Below are positions 1-7,126 of a stretch of 45,307 nucleotides of DNA, piece after piece. The position numbers were made by a program, and so were the translations under genes. Under the pieces are notes generated by a model. That model worked only from the letters and a program-made list of their open reading frames with translations. It searched no databases and was not told where the DNA came from. This DNA is from Planctomycetota bacterium (lineage in GTDB: Bacteria; Planctomycetota; MHYJ01; JACPRB01), in assembly GCA_016190175.1 (NCBI GenBank), contig JACPRC010000045.1, forward strand, positions 1 to 45,307. Reading direction: 5' to 3'. How positions within the stretch are numbered: position 1 is the stretch's first letter; every line of letters starts with the position of its first letter.

Positions 1-674
1 CCCGCGACGTGTCGGGCGAGGGCGTCCAGCGGGCGCTCCTGAAGATGCTGGAGGGCAACACCTGCAACGTCCCCCCGCAGGGCGGGCGCAAGCACCCGGA
101 GCAGGAGTACATCCAGGTCGACACGACGCACATCCTCTTCATCTGCGGCGGCGCCTTCGACGGCATCGAGAACGTCGTCGCCCGCCGGCGCGGCAAGAAG
201 CAGATCGGTTTCAAGACGGACGTGCCCGCCGGCGTGGACATGGACGAGCAGGAGCTCGGCGACATCCTCGAGACGATGGAACCCGAGGACCTCATCGAGT
301 TCGGGATGATCCCCGAGTTCGTCGGGCGCCTCCCGATCCAGTGCGTCGTCCGCCCGCTGACGGAGGCGCAGCTCACGATGGTCCTGACCGAGCCGAAGAA
401 CGCGGTCATCCGCCAGTACAAGAAATTCTTCGAGATGGAGAACGCGCGGCTGGAGTTCACCGAGCCGGCGCTCCGCGAGATCGCGAAGAAGGCGATCGTG
501 AAGAAGACCGGCGCGCGCGGCCTGCGCCAGATCATCGAGGGGCTGATGCTCGACCCGATGTTCGAGCTCCCCTCGCGCAAGGACGCGCGCGAGTACGTCG
601 TCACGGAGCGCCAGGTCCGCGGCGAGGAGCCCATCGCGCCGCGAGCGCTCAAGGCGAAGAAGGAGCCGGCGTAG
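1..674 (+). CDS. clpX: ClpX, ATPase subunit of the ClpXP protease (3' part; 5' end outside window)
   Basis: The reading frame is open from the first base, so only the C-terminal ~223 residues are present. ClpX is the AAA+ unfoldase that feeds substrates to ClpP in the cytoplasm. What is visible starts with the R-D-V-S-G-E-G-V-Q segment that follows Walker B in ClpX, then the ALLKMLEG stretch, the FICGGAF strand, the pore-loop-distal [12 protein letters not shown] motif and the sensor-2 segment [22 protein letters not shown], all in ClpX order. The C-terminus after sensor 2 is of normal length. The next gene, engB, is 63 bp downstream on the same strand. The N-terminal zinc-binding domain and Walker A are not in the window. 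Confidence 0.95.
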   Translation, partial: RDVSGEGVQRALLKMLEGNTCNVPPQGGRKHPEQEYIQVDTTHILFICGGAFDGIENVVARRRGKKQIGFKTDVPAGVDMDEQELGDILETMEPEDLIEFGMIPEFVGRLPIQCVVRPLTEAQLTMVLTEPKNAVIRQYKKFFEMENARLEFTEPALREIAKKAIVKKTGARGLRQIIEGLMLDPMFELPSRKDAREYVVTERQVRGEEPIAPRALKAKKEPA

Positions 675-737
675 GGGAAACCCGAAGTCCGGGACCCGAA
701 ACACGCCCGACACCCCCGACCCGGGACCCCGCCACGG

Positions 738-1364
738 GTGCGCGTGAAGAGCCCCACCGTCCTGACCGCCGAGTTCGCGGCCTCCGCGCCGACCGTGGAC
801 GCGCTGCCGCCGGCCGGCGCCGTCGAGATCGCCTTCGCGGGGAGATCGAACGTCGGCAAGTCCTCGCTGACCAACTCGCTTCTCGGCCGCCGGAAGCTCG
901 TCCGCACGAGTTCACGACCGGGCTGCACCCGCGCGGCCGACTTCTTCCGCGTCGTCGTGGAGCCGCGCGGGGGCGCGGGCGGCCGCAGCGAACTGTGCTT
1001 CGTGGACCTTCCCGGCTTCGGCTACGCGCAGGTCTCCCGGCAGGAGCGGCAGGCGTGGGTGGGGCTCCTCAACGGGTACTTCAGCTCCGATCGCCCGCTG
1101 GCCGCGGTCGTCCTCATCTGCGACGCGCGACGCGGACCCGAGGAGGAGGAACGGGAAATGGTGGCGCGCCTGCAGGAGCTCGGTCGCGACATCGTGCCGG
1201 TGGTCACCAAGATCGACAAGCTGCCGCGCCACGCGCACGAACGGGCCGCGCGGGAGACGGCCGCGTCGCTGCAACTCCCGTCCGCGATCGCCTGGTCGTC
1301 CGTGACGGGAGAGGGACGCGACCGGCTGTGGGGGCGGCTGCTGGAGCTCGCGTTCCCGCCGTAG
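738..1364 (+). CDS. engB: EngB/YsxC-family ribosome-biogenesis GTPase
   Basis: A 208-residue TRAFAC GTPase of the EngB (YihA/YsxC) family, which assists late assembly of the large ribosomal subunit. The G1 loop GRSNVGKSSL lies near residue 36, followed by the switch-I SSRPGCT segment with the G2 threonine, G3 DLPGFGYA, and G4 TKIDK near residue 153; G5 SSVTG follows. Length is typical of the family. The start is taken at GTG 738; a second GTG two codons on (744) is equally possible. It follows clpX by 63 bp and may be cotranscribed with it. An inverted repeat between engB and the convergent kinase gene is the probable terminator. Confidence 0.92.
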   Translation: MRVKSPTVLTAEFAASAPTVDALPPAGAVEIAFAGRSNVGKSSLTNSLLGRRKLVRTSSRPGCTRAADFFRVVVEPRGGAGGRSELCFVDLPGFGYAQVSRQERQAWVGLLNGYFSSDRPLAAVVLICDARRGPEEEEREMVARLQELGRDIVPVVTKIDKLPRHAHERAARETAASLQLPSAIAWSSVTGEGRDRLWGRLLELAFPP

Positions 1365-1438
1365 CGATCCTTCACCGACGGCCCCGCCCCGGATTCTTGC
1401 GCCGCAACCGTTCAGGGGTCGCCATCAGCCCTCAGCGG

Positions 1439-1492
1439 TCAGCTTTCAGCCGGGCCGGCGCGACTCCCATCTTTCTGACGGCTGAAAGCTGA
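1439..1492. terminator. Inverted repeat between convergent engB and kinase genes
   Basis: Two 14-nt arms, TCAGCTTTCAGCCG (1439-1452) and CGGCTGAAAGCTGA (1479-1492), are perfect reverse complements around a 26-nt loop. A partial further copy of the CATCAGC motif lies just upstream at 1423-1429. Position between two convergent genes fits a bidirectional terminator, but there is no U-run, so a mobile palindromic repeat is also possible. Confidence 0.55.
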
Positions 1493-1520
1493 TGGCTGAA
1501 CACTTGCCTTGCGCCTTTCC

Positions 1521-3164
1521 CTATCTCCCCGCCTTCTTCCTCAGCCTCTCCAGCTCGAACCGGTAGACCGGGTTCCCCGGCTCCGCCTTCGCCGCGCGCT
1601 CCATGTCCTTCGCCGCCTCCTCCGTCCGCCCCGCCCGCTCGTGCGCCAGCGCGCGATAGTGGTACGCGACCCCGAAGCGGTCGAACGCGCGGAGCGCCGC
1701 GTCGAACTCCTCGATGGCGGGCGCGTCCTCTCCGGCGGAGAAGCGGAGCATCGCCGCGTCGAAATGGCGCCGCGCCCGGCTCCTCCGCTCCGACTCGCGC
1801 CCGCACCGGTCGATCCCGTCGCGGGCCGACGCGTTCGCCGGATCGAGGGCCAGCGCCGCCGAGTATTCCGACCGCGCGTGTTCGAACCGCTCCGCCTCCT
1901 CCAGGACCGCGGCGACGCGGAGCCGCGCCGACACCTCGAGCCGCCGTTCCACCCGCCGCTCCCACGAGAAGACGACCGCCGCGGCGACGACGAGCACGAT
2001 CGCCCCCGCCAGGAGCGCCGTCCCCCTCCCCGGCCCGACCTTCCGCACCCATCGCGCCGTCGGCGACGGCGGGCGCGCCCGCACCCGCTCCCCGCCCAGC
2101 CACCGCTCCAGCTCGTCCGCGAATTCCCCCGCCGTCGCGTAGCGCCGCTCCTTTTCCTTCTCGATCGCCTTCAGGCAGATCGCCTCCAGGTCCGCGGGGG
2201 CGTCCGGGTTCAGGCTCCGCGGCGCCGGCGCATCGTCCTGCACCGTCGCGAGCATGATCTGCATCGGCGATTCGCCGATGAACGGAGGCCGCCCGGTGAG
2301 GATCTCGAAGAGGATCGCCCCGAGCGAGTACACGTCGCTCCGCGGATCGAGCTCCCCCTTCGACCCCTGCGCGTGCTCCGGCGACATGTACGAGGGCGTG
2401 CCGATCGCGATCCCCGACAGGGTCAGCCGCCGGCTCTCCTTGACGTGCCGCGCCAGGCCGAAGTCCATGACGACGGCCCGCCCCGTCGCGTCGATCATCA
2501 CGTTCTGGGGCTTCACGTCGCGGTGGATGATCCCGTTCTCGTGCGCGTGCTGGATCGCCCGCGTGACGTCGCGCAGGAGCGCGACGCACGCCCGCAGCTC
2601 CATCTTCCGCCCCGCGATCGCCTCCCCGAACGTCGTCCCCTCGATGAACTACATCGCGATGTAGTGCATCCCCTCCCGGACGCTCACCTCGTAGATGTCG
2701 ATGATGTTCGGGTGCTTGAGCTTCGCCGCCGTCTGCGCCTCCCGGTAGAAGCGCTCCAGCGTCTCGTCGTCCTCCTCCTCGGCTTTGCCCGGGCGGTACG
2801 AGGTGAGGAACTTGACCGCCACGCGCCGCCGCAGCTCGTTGTCGAAGGCCTCCCACACGACGCTCATCCCCCCGCGGCCGATCTCCCGCAGCAGGGTGTA
2901 CTTGCCGAATTTCTTGGAGACCGGCTCGACGATCATCCGCTCCATCTCGCGCTGGATCTCGCGGAGCGTCTCCGCCGTGAGGAACCCCTTCTGGACGAGG
3001 AACTCCCCCAGCTCGGGCACCTGGTCGGCGCCCTCGCGCATCCGCGCGTAAGCGACGTCGCTCAGCTCGTGGATCGTCTTCTCGAGCTGCTCGCGGGACA
3101 TGAGGCCGCGCTGCACCGCGATCTTGCCGACGCGGATGTAGTCGGAGTCCGGAGGCTGGCCCAT
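1521..3164 (-). pseudogene. Membrane Ser/Thr protein kinase with C-terminal TPR region, interrupted by in-frame TAG
   Basis: A Hanks-type kinase gene read from ATG 3164 (good Shine-Dalgarno AAAGGAG at 3168-3174; -10-like TATAAT at 3175-3180). In order: an ~80-residue N-terminal helical domain, the P-loop GRGGMS, VAVKF lysine, HRDVKPQNV catalytic loop, DFGLA, the GTPSYMSPE activation segment, a membrane helix (ALLAGAIVLVVAAAVVF) and TPR-like repeats to the end. A TAG codon at 2649-2651 stops the frame right after HYIAM; the same frame continues uninterrupted with FIEGTTFGEAI, the normal hinge sequence, where relatives have Glu or Asp. As read, the gene gives a 171-residue fragment plus an untranslated or separately started remainder (ATG 2603). 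It diverges from ubiE. Confidence 0.85.
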
Positions 3165-3194
3165 GCTCTCCTTTATTATAGCTTCCGCCGAGGC

Positions 3195-3206
3195 TAGAAT
3201 CCCCCG
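3195..3206 (+). promoter_or_regulatory. -10 hexamer directly upstream of ubiE start (leaderless type)
   Basis: TAGAAT at 3195-3200 lies 6 nt before the GTG start at 3207. With usual -10 to +1 spacing, transcription would begin at the start codon. The divergent kinase gene has TATAAT (minus strand, 3175-3180) in the same 42-bp gap. Confidence 0.55.
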
Positions 3207-3890
3207 GTGGCCGACCCCGTCGACAAATCCCCGCAGCGCATCCGCGAGATGTTCGACCGGATCTCGCCGCGCTACGACTTTCTCAACCATCTGCTCAGCC
3301 TGAACACCGACGTCCGGTGGCGGAAGCGCGCCGTGGGCAAGCTCGGGAAGGCGCGGCGGGTCCTGGACGTCTGCTGCGGCACCGCCGACCTCGCGCTGGA
3401 GATCCGCCGCGGCGGCGCGGAGGTCGTGGGCGTGGACTTCGCGGGGCGGATGCTCGCGCTCGCGCGCCGCAAGTCCCGCGGCCGCGTCGCCCTCGTCCAG
3501 GGCGACGCGATGCGCCTCCCGTTCCGCGACGGGAGCTTCGACGGCGCGACCGTCGCGTTCGGGATCCGCAACGTGGCCGACACGGAGCGCGGCGTCGCCG
3601 AGATGGCGCGCGTCCTGCGCCCCGGGGGACGCCTGGTCATCTGCGAGTTCACCCTGCCGGCGAACCGCCTCGTGCGTGCGGGGTACCGCCTCTACTTTTC
3701 ACGCATCCTCCCGAAAGTCGGGAAGTGGATCTCGCGATCCGAGGCGTACCGGTACCTGCCGGACTCCGTCGAGGCGTGGTGGGGGCCGGAGGAGCTGGCG
3801 GCGATGCTCCGCCGCCACGGCCTCGCGGACGCGGGCTACGAGCTGCTGACGGGGGGCGTCGCGGCGCTGCACTTCGGGACGCGCGGGTAG
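3207..3890 (+). CDS. ubiE: Demethylmenaquinone/ubiquinone C-methyltransferase UbiE/MenG
   Basis: A 227-residue class I SAM-dependent methyltransferase that carries out the C-methylation of demethylmenaquinone or the ubiquinone precursor. The N-terminus holds the UbiE signature VREMFDRISPRYDFLNHLLSLN-like pattern, with a tryptophan-arginine pair after it, then SAM motif I LDVCCGTADLA near residue 55, the acidic loop GVDFAGRMLALA, and the second family signature near residue 105 (SFDGATVAFGIRNVAD). Length matches the family. GTG 3207 is chosen because the conserved block begins eight residues later and a -10 box lies just ahead. It works in the same pathway as ubiD and ubiX elsewhere in the window, though not in the same operon. 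Whether the quinone is mena- or ubiquinone cannot be told. Confidence 0.93.
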   Translation: MADPVDKSPQRIREMFDRISPRYDFLNHLLSLNTDVRWRKRAVGKLGKARRVLDVCCGTADLALEIRRGGAEVVGVDFAGRMLALARRKSRGRVALVQGDAMRLPFRDGSFDGATVAFGIRNVADTERGVAEMARVLRPGGRLVICEFTLPANRLVRAGYRLYFSRILPKVGKWISRSEAYRYLPDSVEAWWGPEELAAMLRRHGLADAGYELLTGGVAALHFGTRG

Positions 3891-3913
3891 CTGGACGATT
3901 GCTCTTGTTCTCT

Positions 3914-3945
3914 CCGGCCGGTCCATCCAAGAAGTGACCGGCCGG
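3914..3945 (+). terminator. GC-rich hairpin downstream of ubiE
   Basis: Perfect 10-bp arms CCGGCCGGTC (3914-3923) and GACCGGCCGG (3936-3945) with a 12-nt loop, starting 24 bp after the ubiE stop. No U-tract follows, so this is a likely but not classical terminator. The rest of the 229-bp gap to the next gene shows nothing recognisable. Confidence 0.55.
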
Positions 3946-4119
3946 GGCGCGTCCAGGCGCGGACAAAGCGTCCACATCGCCGGTCGCGACGCATCAGGAC
4001 GCGGATCGGGACGATTCCCGGCCGGGACCGTCCCCGCACATTCCCTTGACGCCGCCCGGTGTCCGGAGTAGGTTCGTGGAAAGTTTCCAGATCGGCGAAC
4101 CCGGTCCACCTCGCGGGGG

Positions 4120-4611
4120 ATGACGATGACGCTGCTGCTGATCCTGGCCGCGCTTCAGGATCCGGACTGGAGGAAGGAGAACTTCGCCGGGCCGGTGCCG
4201 GATCGGATCGCGCGTTCGCCGAACGGACGCATCGAACTCGTGAGCATCCTGGGCACGCGGCGGTGGCGGCACGCGGACGCCGCCGGCTCCGTCGGGTTCA
4301 GTCCGGACGGCAAGCGCGCGCTTTCGGCGGCATTGGGCTCCGCGGTGATCTTCTGGGACGTCGCCACCGGCAAGGAGGTCGGAACGTGGGACAACCGCGG
4401 CGTGAGCGTCCTGTGTGCCGCCTTCAGTCCTGACGGAAAGCGGGCGGTTTGGCTCGCGGGCGACGGCGCCGTGACCGTCTGGGACGTGGAGAAGGGCCGC
4501 GAGATCGGCTATATCGTCGTCGACGGCGGCCCCGCTTCTCTCGCCATCCGCGACGGCCTTGTCCTCGTCGGCAACGAGGACACGACCGTGATGGTGTACC
4601 GGGTGAAATAG
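4120..4611 (+). CDS. Small exported WD40-repeat-like protein
   Basis: A 163-residue protein with a short hydrophobic N-terminus (MTLLLILAAL) that could be a signal peptide, followed by WD40-type strands: SVGFSPDGKRALSAA then IFWDVATGKEVGTW, and LCAAFSPDGKRAVW then VTVWDVEKGREIGY. That is about two full blades plus partial ones, far too few for a closed seven-blade propeller, so it is either a truncated relic of a longer WD40 protein or needs to oligomerise. Two candidate ATGs (4120 and 4126); the G-run at 4113-4118 is better spaced for 4126. Function unknown. Confidence 0.7.
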   Translation: MTMTLLLILAALQDPDWRKENFAGPVPDRIARSPNGRIELVSILGTRRWRHADAAGSVGFSPDGKRALSAALGSAVIFWDVATGKEVGTWDNRGVSVLCAAFSPDGKRAVWLAGDGAVTVWDVEKGREIGYIVVDGGPASLAIRDGLVLVGNEDTTVMVYRVK

Positions 4612-4652
4612 CCCGCGCCGCCGGTCCTGTTGCTCTCTTCCCCGCGGCGGGA

Positions 4653-4664
4653 TAGGATAGGATC
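4653..4664 (+). promoter_or_regulatory. -10 hexamer 6 nt upstream of the small gene at 4665
   Basis: TAGGAT at 4653-4658 precedes GTG 4665 by 6 nt, the same geometry as at ubiE, ubiX, aroA and others in this window. An overlapping TAGGAT at 4658-4663 is too close to serve this start. Confidence 0.4.
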
Positions 4665-4871
4665 GTGGTGGACGCCAAATGGGTCGAGAGCCTCAAGCGG
4701 CTGGCGGCAGCCAACGCGCGGGCGCATCGCGAGCGCCTTCGCGCGCTGACGCTGGAGGAAGGACTGCGCCGTTTCGAGGAGCACTGCCTCACGCTCCACG
4801 CCGGATTCCCGTCGGCGCCCGCCCATCGGACCCACCCCGTAGGGCTCGTCAAGTACTGGAAGCTCCCGTGA
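4665..4871 (+). CDS. Small hypothetical protein paired with nucleotidyltransferase
   Basis: A 68-residue basic helical protein (many Arg, Ala and Leu; helix from about residue 4 to 45, then a short tail ending YWKLP). Not recognised. It reads from GTG 4665 (a second GTG follows at once) and its TGA stop forms the left edge of a 105-bp inverted-repeat element whose right edge supplies the start of the nucleotidyltransferase gene. This coupled pairing of a small protein with a minimal nucleotidyltransferase resembles toxin-antitoxin pairs of the nucleotidyltransferase type, but that is inference from layout only. Confidence 0.6.
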   Translation: MVDAKWVESLKRLAAANARAHRERLRALTLEEGLRRFEEHCLTLHAGFPSAPAHRTHPVGLVKYWKLP

Positions 4872-4973
4872 GCCCCGTTAGACTCGCTTGGTTTCTTGTG
4901 CACGTCTTCCGGGGCGTGCCGGGCGGCAGGTCAGGCATGTGCAATCGAGTTGCGGGGAGTCTAACGGGGTGAG
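4869..4973 (+). repeat. 105-bp intercistronic inverted-repeat element, copy 1
   Basis: Ends carry TGAG (4869-4872 and 4970-4973) just outside 13-bp perfect inverted repeats CCCCGTTAGACTC (4873-4885) and GAGTCTAACGGGG (4957-4969), separated by 71 nt. The left TGA is the stop codon of the upstream gene; the right arm contains GGAG and, with its terminal G, the GTG start of the downstream gene. An internal 5-bp hairpin with a 10-nt loop lies at 4900-4919. Confidence 0.75.
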
Positions 4974-5544
4974 CCGGATCGACATCGACGATCTCTACCG
5001 CCGCGCGATCGACGTCGTCGAACCGGAGCGCATTCGCTACTTGGTGTACGGCGGGATCGCCCTGCCCGCCTGGGGAGACCTTCACGCCACCGAAGACGTC
5101 GATCTCGTAATCCGCGTCGACGAGGACGACGCCGCGCGCTTGATCGCGGCGCTCCGCAAGGCCGGCTTCCATGTCCCCGATCGGAGCGAGACGCTCCTCT
5201 TCATCGACGCCTGGTTCAAGGCCTCCATGCGCGGCCGCGACGTGGACTTCGCACTCGGTGTCACCGAGTTCGACGAGCGGGCGCTTGCCCGCGCGGTTCG
5301 CGTGCGCATCTACGACCGCGTCGTCCCCATCGCCACGGCCGAGGACCTCATCCTCTATAAGCTCGTCGCCCACCGCCGCAAGGACCTGGCTCATATCGAA
5401 GACATCATTATCCGGCAAGGCGCCAAGCTCGACCTCGCGTACCTCCGCGAGTGGTCCGACCGCATCGCCGCGGCCACGGGCAAGTTCGAGGTCCCCTCCG
5501 TCCTGAAGCAGATGCTCGCGGAGGAGGGTCTGTCTTTGCCGTGA
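4969..5544 (+). CDS. DUF6036/AbiEii-like minimal nucleotidyltransferase
   Basis: A 191-residue protein of the nucleotidyltransferase fold. Visible signs are the glycine turn YLVYGGIALPAWGD followed by ATEDVDLVI with the paired aspartates that bind metal, and a second acidic residue in RDVDFALG near residue 88; after that comes the helical TAEDLILYKLVAHRRKDLAHIEDI motif typical of DUF6036 and AbiEii-type proteins. The GTG 4969 start is set by the right arm of the 105-bp element, which offers GGGGAG nine to ten bases ahead. It follows the small 68-residue gene and precedes ubiD by 34 bp. Substrate unknown; an antitoxin-controlled toxin is possible but not shown. Confidence 0.75.
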   Translation: MSRIDIDDLYRRAIDVVEPERIRYLVYGGIALPAWGDLHATEDVDLVIRVDEDDAARLIAALRKAGFHVPDRSETLLFIDAWFKASMRGRDVDFALGVTEFDERALARAVRVRIYDRVVPIATAEDLILYKLVAHRRKDLAHIEDIIIRQGAKLDLAYLREWSDRIAAATGKFEVPSVLKQMLAEEGLSLP

Positions 5545-5563
5545 TTCGGCGTTCGCGTTCCGC

Positions 5564-5578
5564 TATACTTCTCCCCCG
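5564..5578 (+). promoter_or_regulatory. -10 hexamer upstream of ubiD
   Basis: TATACT at 5564-5569, 9 nt before ATG 5579. Predicted leader is only two or three bases. Confidence 0.5.
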
Positions 5579-7024
5579 ATGCCCTTCCGCGACCTCCAGC
5601 ACTTCCTCGAGGCCCTCGAGGAACGCCGGCTGCTCCGCAGAGTCAAAACGGAGGTGTCGCAGGACCTCGAGATCTCCGAAATCACGGACCGCACGATCAA
5701 GGCGGGCGGCCCCGCGCTCCTCTTCGAGCGCGTCGCGGGCCACTCCATCCCCGTCGCGATCAACCTCTTCGGCACGAACGAGCGCATGGCGCTCGGCCTC
5801 GACGTCGATTCGCTCGACAAGCTCCCCGACCGCCTGGGCCAGCTTCTCGCCCTCGCGACGAACCCGCCGAAGGGCGGCTTCCTCGACAAGGTGAAGATGC
5901 TCCCGAAGCTCATGGAGGCCGCGAGCTTCCTCCCGAAGAACGTGAGCGGCGGGATGTGCAAGGACGTCGTCCTCAAGGGCGACCATGTCGACCTCGACCG
6001 CTTCCCCATCCTGAAGTGCTGGCCGCAGGACGGCGGGCGCTTCATCACCTTCCCGCTCGTCTTCACCTTCGACCCCGAGAGCGGCAAGCGCAACGTCGGC
6101 TGCTACCGGCTCCAGGTCTTCGACAGGCGCACGACGGCGGCGCACTTCCACTGGCACAAGGACGCGGCGCGCCACGTCCGACGATCGAAGGAGCGCATGC
6201 AGGTCGCCGTCGCGATCGGCTCGGATCCCGCGACGTGTTTCGCGGCGACCCTGCCGCTCCCGCCCGACATGGACGAGATCCTCTTCGCCGGGGTCATCCG
6301 CCAGGAGGGCGTCCCGCTCACGAAGTGCGAGACGCTCGACATCGCCGTCCCCGCGAACGCGGAGATCGTCCTCGAAGGCTGGATCGACCCCGCGGAGCGG
6401 CGCACGGAAGGACCGTTCGGCGACCACACCGGCTACTACTCGCTCCGCGACGAGTTCCCCGTCTTCCACGTCGAGTGCGTCACGCACCGCAAGAACCCCG
6501 TCTACCACACGATCATCGTGGGCCCGCCGCCGCAGGAGGACGGCCCGATGGGGTATGCCATCGAGCGCCTCTTCCTGCCGCTGATGAAGATGAACCTCCA
6601 CGAGCTGGTGGACTACCACCTGCCGCCGGAGGGCGTCTTCCACAACCTGATGATCGTCTCGATCCGGAAGCAATACCCCGGCCACGCGCGCAAGGCGATG
6701 CACGCGATCTGGGGCATGGGCCAGGCGATGTTCACGAAGTGCGTCGTCGTCGTCGACGAGGACGTGGATGTCCACGACCTCCGCGAGGTCTGCTGGAAGG
6801 CGCTCAACCACATCGACCCCGAGCGCGACTTCGAGTTCGTCCAGGGTCCCGTGGACATCCTCGACCACGCGTCGCGCCTGCCCGGCTACGGTTCCCACGT
6901 GGGCATCGACGCGACCCGCAAGTGGCCGGGCGAGGGCTTCGCGCGGCCGTGGCCGGACGAGGTCGTCATGGCCCCCGACGTCAAGGCGCTCGTGGACCGG
7001 AAGTGGAAGGAGTACGGGCTGTGA
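5579..7024 (+). CDS. ubiD: UbiD-family prenyl-FMN-dependent (de)carboxylase
   Basis: A 481-residue UbiD-family enzyme that decarboxylates a 4-hydroxybenzoate-type or menaquinone precursor with the cofactor prenylated FMN. The N-terminus FRDLQHFLEALEERRLLRRV is the usual UbiD opening, KAGGPALLFERV follows, and the strongly conserved EGPFGDHTGYYS segment with the catalytic acid region is near residues 280-291. RKNPVYHTIIVGPPPQEDGP and the C-terminal HASRLPGYGSHVGIDATRKWPGEG stretch are also family hallmarks. Length is normal. Its partner UbiX, which makes the cofactor, is encoded at 13.4 kb. The TGA stop is the left edge of the second 105-bp element, linking it to the downstream kinase gene. 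Exact substrate not determinable. Confidence 0.92.
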   Translation: MPFRDLQHFLEALEERRLLRRVKTEVSQDLEISEITDRTIKAGGPALLFERVAGHSIPVAINLFGTNERMALGLDVDSLDKLPDRLGQLLALATNPPKGGFLDKVKMLPKLMEAASFLPKNVSGGMCKDVVLKGDHVDLDRFPILKCWPQDGGRFITFPLVFTFDPESGKRNVGCYRLQVFDRRTTAAHFHWHKDAARHVRRSKERMQVAVAIGSDPATCFAATLPLPPDMDEILFAGVIRQEGVPLTKCETLDIAVPANAEIVLEGWIDPAERRTEGPFGDHTGYYSLRDEFPVFHVECVTHRKNPVYHTIIVGPPPQEDGPMGYAIERLFLPLMKMNLHELVDYHLPPEGVFHNLMIVSIRKQYPGHARKAMHAIWGMGQAMFTKCVVVVDEDVDVHDLREVCWKALNHIDPERDFEFVQGPVDILDHASRLPGYGSHVGIDATRKWPGEGFARPWPDEVVMAPDVKALVDRKWKEYGL

Positions 7025-7126
7025 GCCCCGTTAGACTCTCAGGGACAGACGCGAGACGCGCCTCGAGGCCCGCGTGGGGAAGAGATGCCGTCCGCGACAC
7101 TCTTGATAGGAGTCTGACGGGGTGAC
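7022..7126 (+). repeat. 105-bp intercistronic inverted-repeat element, copy 2
   Basis: Same length and arm spacing as copy 1: CCCCGTTAGACTC (7026-7038) and GAGTCTGACGGGG (7110-7122), 71 nt apart, flanked by TGAG and TGAC. The one arm difference (A to G) keeps a G-U pair. The left TGA ends ubiD and the right arm carries AGGAG nine bases before the GTG of the kinase. The interior does not resemble copy 1 except for a similarly placed 5-bp hairpin with a 10-nt loop (7056-7075). Confidence 0.75.

Noticed and set aside
2649-2651. Recoding of the in-frame stop as selenocysteine or pyrrolysine
   Set aside because: TAG is not the Sec codon, no SECIS-like hairpin context was seen apart from the palindrome, and the expected residue is Glu/Asp; a nonsense mutation or error is simpler.
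1509-3197. 562-residue forward frame opposite the first kinase, and similar long Arg/Pro-rich frames throughout
   Set aside because: High GC opens antisense and shifted frames; these lack conserved motifs and overlap well-supported genes.
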